A stretch of DNA of 64,000 nucleotides, from contig OW203768.1 in NCBI GenBank assembly GCA_934045905.1, positions 24,953,060 through 25,017,059 of the forward strand. Direction: 5' to 3'. The notes beneath the pieces are model-generated. The model ran no database searches. It saw only the letters and a program-made list of their open reading frames with translations, and was not told the DNA's origin. Source of the stretch: Leuctra nigra (Eukaryota; Arthropoda; Insecta; Plecoptera; Leuctridae). Positions 59,633 through 64,000 of this stretch are shown piece by piece. The position numbers were made by a program, and so were the translations under genes. Positions within the stretch are counted from its first letter, which is position 1. Each line of letters opens with the position of its first letter.

Positions 59633-59830
59633 TGTGATCCCGAGGGATACGCCAACCCACGGGAACATAAGCTACCTTGGAGGCCCCGATTGCACTATCC
59701 CAACACCACGCATGCCAGCAAGGAGAGTGTGTTGTCCCTGGACTGATGTTCCTGAGGGATACGTGAACCCACGGGAACATCAGCTACCTTGGAGGCCTCA
59801 AACACCACGCGAACCTATACGGGATTCCAT
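59560..59830 (+). repeat. ~118-bp tandem copies of the last coding segment
   Basis: agctaccttggaggcc recurs at about 59556, 59668 and 59782. The second copy keeps cactatcccaacaccacgc and a stop (ctggactga). Both extra copies lie after the real stop, so they are 3' UTR duplicates. Confidence 0.9.
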
Positions 59831-59903
59831 GCCGCTTGGCCATGACAATCTCTAACGGGCTGGGAACAAACCACTTCACATGAGCTGAACATTTCACAAG
59901 TTC

Positions 59904-59962
59904 TTGGTTAGAACCAAGGTGTCTATAGAAAGCAACAAACTTCTATAGACACCTTGGGTTAG
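59904..59962. repeat. short hairpin
   Basis: aaccaaggtgtctatagaa and its complement enclose a loop of about 12 bases, downstream of the gene. A terminator role is not implied. Confidence 0.6.
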
Positions 59963-60064
59963 TACAAACTTTTTCTTTTTCAAAGAAATTACATTCCTAA
60001 TTGGCCGTGGAATAACCTACGGTCATCAATTTGTTACCGCCATCGTTCGGAGCGGTTTTAGAGG

Positions 60065-60215
60065 GAAATATTTGCCAAACGGTTATGAATATAGAAAAAA
60101 AAGAATCAAGTGTATTGAATCTTTATCTACAACTTAATTGCTTCCTGCCATAACTTAGCTCCTACCATGTGGTCAACATTTGTCTGGAACGGAAACGCAC
60201 CGTCGCTCGGAAACA
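60065..60215 (+). mobile_element. half copy of the 34462-34765 palindrome
   Basis: gccaaacggttatgaatat, catgtggtcaacatttgtc and caccgtcgctcgg match one arm and the loop. Confidence 0.7.
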
Positions 60216-62209
60216 GAAAGATGCTCGAGAGGATTGTGGCTGAAGGTCCCTTTCACAAGTTATATTGACCATCGCAGATTGAGTAGAAATGTAGATATTG
60301 TAAAGAAGCCGGAAGGAAGAGTTACGAATAACTTCTATGATCACAGTTATCATCCCACTGGATGAAGGAAGACAGATTCTTGGGATTGCCGCGTCTGGAA
60401 CTCTGCAAGTGTTTCAGGGACGGTGTCCAATCAGCGGGCAGAAATATCTTACGCACATCGAAACAAAGTGGGGTGTTTGAAAATATACATTTGAACACAA
60501 ATTATTATAATTTCACTTCGAAATGTGTACAAGTATTTCACAATTAACTGATTCTAAAAACCCAAAACGCGATTTGTTTCCTAAAAAAATTGAAACATAT
60601 TGAATGTGTTACGTTTTTGTGAAATGTGAAATGTTCCACGTCATGTTGAGTTGTTTTGAGCTTTAGTCCGGGCGGGATGTGAAATGATTGTGCATTTTGG
60701 TATAAAAGCACCAAATTTTTATCACTTATACAAGATAACCAACCATTCATTAAAAGACCGGGAGGCATCTCAGATATCGCCCAAGTCACCCGTGGCAGCC
60801 ATTTAAAAAAATGGCGAATATTTGATGTATTGTGCTAATTACGACGGGAATATGGCATGGAAAATCATCTTTCCTACTAAATCGATCATGGGGAACTCGA
60901 ATATAACATCAGAATTCTCCATTTGCTCACCGCTTACCCGTGGCAGCCATTTTTAAAAGTGGCGACCATATTTTATATGACGGCCAAGCGATGTGGGGCA
61001 TGCGACACCATCTTTCCCACTAAATCGACCATGGAGAACTCGAATATGACATCAAAATATTCGATTTGTTTACTGGTCGCCCGTGGCAGCCATTTTAAGA
61101 AATGGCTCCCACTAAAAATGTCACATGAATCTAAATTTGTCATGCGACACCATCTTTCCAACTAATTCGACCATGGAGGATTCGAATATGAAATCAAAAT
61201 ACTCAATTTGCTTACTGGTAACCCGTGGCAGCTATTTAAAAAAATTGCACCACATAAAGAAACATATAAATCCAAATTTGTCATGCGACACCATCTTTCC
61301 TATTAAATCGGTCATGGGGAACTCGAATATGTCATCAAAATTTTCGATTTACTTACTGGTCACCGGTAGCGGGCATTATTTAAACATAGCAGCAATTCAT
61401 AAAATAAGATATTTGATAGAAAAGTCCGTAGTATGTAACGTGACTTCATCCATTGTATAAAATTGAAACTGGTATTAGATAATTAGAGTATACAATTGGC
61501 TCATTATATCAATCATTAGGCCGTCATTGATCATATATCAATGATTATATCAATCATTCAATCACAACATTCTTATTTTATGCATAGCTGCCATGCTTAA
61601 ATAATGCCCGCTACGGGTGACCACCCAGCAAACAAGGTACATGCCTGGCACCTCCCTGGCACATCCCAGTTTGACCATTTGGGATATGGCATTTGGGAGC
61701 TCCCTGTTACATGGCGGGGACCTCCCAAATGTTCAAACTACTTAGAAAATGAGTTTGAACATTTGGGATGTCCTCGCCATGTAACAGGGAGCTCCCAAAT
61801 GTTCAAACCTTATCGAGAGGAATGTGGTGGCATTTGGGAGGTCCCTGTTACATGGCGAGGACCTCCCAAATGTTCAAACTCATTTTGTAAGTTAGTTTGA
61901 ACATTTGGGAGGTCCCCGCCATGTAACAGGGATGTGCCAGGCATGTGCCAGGGATGTGCCAGGCATATGCCAGTTTCATCCCAGGGAGCTGCCTGGCACA
62001 TCCCTGTTACATGGCGGGGACCTCCCAAATGTTCAAACTCATTTTGTAAGTTAGTTTGAATATTTGTGAGGTACTGCCATACTATAGGTACTTCTTAAAA
62101 TAACAGTAGCTCTTATAGATAATTCTAAAATTAGTTTGCTATAAGAACTAAGCATAACCTAAACTTAATTAGGTAATACCTATTCACCTCGAACTTCAAG
62201 GTTTTATTT

Positions 62210-62265
62210 TTTTGCCTGGGGCTTAACGTCGCACTGTTCTGCAGCGAGGCTAATGGCGACGGAAA
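62210..62265 (-). mobile_element. SINE tail fragment
   Basis: ggggcttaacgtcgcactgt and ggctaatggcgacgg match the 3' part of the SINEs at 3852 and 36235. Confidence 0.75.
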
Positions 62266-62439
62266 AAAGGTTTTATATATTTGCAAGGAAGGAAAATAGA
62301 TAGAAGTAGATAGCACTCCATTGCACCATGGAGTCTTTTTCTGATTTCGTCGTGACCGGCGTAATTCATTCGGCGTAAATCTTATAATAGAAGTGAAATG
62401 AATTCGATCGCGAGGAGAGAAGAGATAGGCGCTCCAGCT

Positions 62440-62572
62440 GGGGCCTATTCTCGAGTTGATACCGCATGTGAAAATGAGACTATGCGATATCAAGGGAAAT
62501 CTTTTGTTTTATCAAAGATAAAGTAATGTGCTCATTTCCGCATGGTGAACATTTTCAACAAACTCGAGATTA
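62440..62572. mobile_element. foldback MITE
   Basis: gcctattctcgagttg and aaactcgagattaggc are inverted ends. It is related to 36945-37175. Confidence 0.7.
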
Positions 62573-64000
62573 GGCACCCATTTTTACATAACATTCTTAA
62601 ATTTTTATATATTATAATAACATAACTATAGTGAACTAGTAATGTTATTCCTTCGTCGTAATAGATAGTGATAACACTATAAGTGCCAATCCCAGGCTAA
62701 CATTGATTTATTTAAAAATAATACATTTTAATTTGCCTATTAGTTTAACTTCATATTAATTTTGTGGATCAATTATTTACGTGAGCATAACAGCCGCAAC
62801 CTATGTCCTTTCAAATGCTCGTTTCAACTACCTATGTTTCAACGCACCAAACCTTCAGCTGCCATCGTGGTCCCTTGGATAGCGCGTCTGCCTGCCACCT
62901 GGAGGTCCTGCCATCGAAATCACGTCTAATCCATTTGCGTTTTATTTCAGATTCTATTCGCAATTGTAATAATCTCTGTGAATATCTTGCCGTAATGTAA
63001 TTATGATGAAAACCCGTGTAGATATCGCTATTATAGTTTACTTCTTACAGTTTAAATTCAAAATAACCGTTAATTTTAGGCAGCTGAACTCGCTGGAATG
63101 TATCAGAGATGTACTTGGGAGGTGCCAGGCAGCTGCTGGGATGTGCCAGGCAGCTCCCAGAGATGTGCCAGGCACCTGCTGGGATGTGCCAGGCAGCTCC
63201 CAGAGATGTGCCAGGCACCTGCTGGGATGTGCCAGGCAGCTCCCATGGACATGTGCCAGGCAGCTCCCAGACATGTGCCAGGCAGCTACCTTGGGAGGTG
63301 CCTGGCAGCCCGTTGTCCAGTCATAGTTACATGCCAGGCAGCTCCCATGAGATTTGCCAGTTACATGCCAGGCACCTCCCTGGCATGTAACTGGCAAATC
63401 TCATGGGAGCTGCCTGGCATGTAACAGTGTTTGCTGGGCAGTAAGTAGTAAATCGAAAATTTTGATGACATATTCGAGTTCCCTATGACCGATTTAATAG
63501 GAAAGATGGTGTCGCATGACAAATTTAGATTTATATGTTTCTTTATGTGGTGCCATTTTTTAAAATGGCTGCCACGGGTTACCAGTAAGCAAATTGATTA
63601 TTTTGATTTCATATTCGAATTCTCCATGGTCGAATAAGTTGGAAAGATGGTGTCGCATGACAATTTTAGATTCATGTGACATTTTTAAGTGGGCGCCATT
63701 TCTTAAAATGGCTGCCACGGGTGACCAGTAAACAAATCGAATATTTTGATGTCATATTCGAGTTCTCCATGGTCGATTTAGTGGGAAAGATGGTGTTGCA
63801 TGTCCCACATCGCTTGGCCGTCATATAAAATATGGTCGCCACTGTTACAAATGGCCGCCACGGGTATGCGGTGAGCAAAATTGAGAATTCTGATGTTATA
63901 TTCGAGTTCCCCAAGATCGATTTAGTAGGAAATATGATTTTCCATGCCATATTCCCGTCGTAATTAGCACAATACATCAAATATTCGCCATTTTTTAAAA

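Larger units (their letters stand above)
60785..64000. mobile_element. long-TIR element with subterminal tandem repeats, cut by window end
   Basis: The left arm (60785-61385) and right arm (63440-64000) are inverted and each contains several ~120-bp units with acccgtggcagccat, cgacaccatctttcc and aactcgaatat. The centre holds palindromic runs (gtgccaggcacctccctggc; ggacctcccaaatgttcaaa). No transposase is visible. The right end lies just past the window. Confidence 0.75.

Noticed and set aside
63003..63424. Open frames rich in Gln/Ala/Pro in the palindromic core
   Set aside because: They are low-complexity translations of gtgccaggcagctccc repeats in all frames and both strands.

Overview
The window is animal nuclear DNA. 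It carries most of one large, intron-rich gene on the + strand: an axotactin-like (neurexin/Caspr superfamily) transmembrane protein. I assembled 31 coding exons by hand between 1030 and 59632. Every junction is phase-compatible, nearly all exons have AG/GT borders, and together they give 5732 nt, or 1909 residues plus a stop. The 5' end of the gene (signal peptide and first exons) lies before the window. Domain order is Kunitz, LamG1, EGF1, LamG2, LamG3, EGF2, fibrinogen-like/Caspr cysteine segment, LamG4, EGF3, LamG5, EGF4, LamG6, juxtamembrane stalk, one membrane helix, and a cytoplasmic tail ending ESVLSLD. This fits arthropod axotactin. GC-rich exons sit in AT-rich introns crowded with MITEs, SINEs and LINE debris, which suggests an insect. 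I cannot name the species; a hemipteran is only a guess.

Layout: 1-3362 holds the Kunitz exon and the first LamG exon, with a 141-bp tandem array and a hAT-type MITE. 3363-13941 is a 10.6-kb intron full of SINE, MITE and foldback copies. 13942-15665 holds the rest of LamG1. 15666-22483 is an intron occupied by a 6.1-kb long-terminal-inverted-repeat element. 22484-37788 holds exons 6-21 (EGF1 to LamG5). 37789-46880 is a 9-kb intron with a 37-bp donor array, a 44-bp acceptor minisatellite, and a LINE that is itself split by a TIR element and a satellite. 46881-51372 holds EGF4, LamG6 and the membrane segment. 52895-59632 holds the cytoplasmic exons with two alternative C-termini. 59633-64000 is downstream repeat sequence, ending inside another long-TIR element.

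The most unusual property is that about ten exon borders of this one gene carry tandem duplications that straddle the splice junction or stop codon. Each duplicates the acceptor or donor with a piece of its exon: 141 bp x6 at exon 1, 52 bp x3 at exon 5, 135 bp x2 at exon 6, three copies at exon 7, 37 bp plus a distant copy at exon 13, about 33 bp x4 at exon 16, 76-94 bp x4 at exon 19, 37 bp x7 at exon 21, about 45 copies at exon 22, and three copies of the last coding segment. The result is large arrays of decoy splice sites. I did not find a free-standing new operon-like system. The candidates for something new are these splice-junction minisatellites, a CRE/ETS/YY1-like satellite, and a TIR element with a 5S-rRNA-like core.
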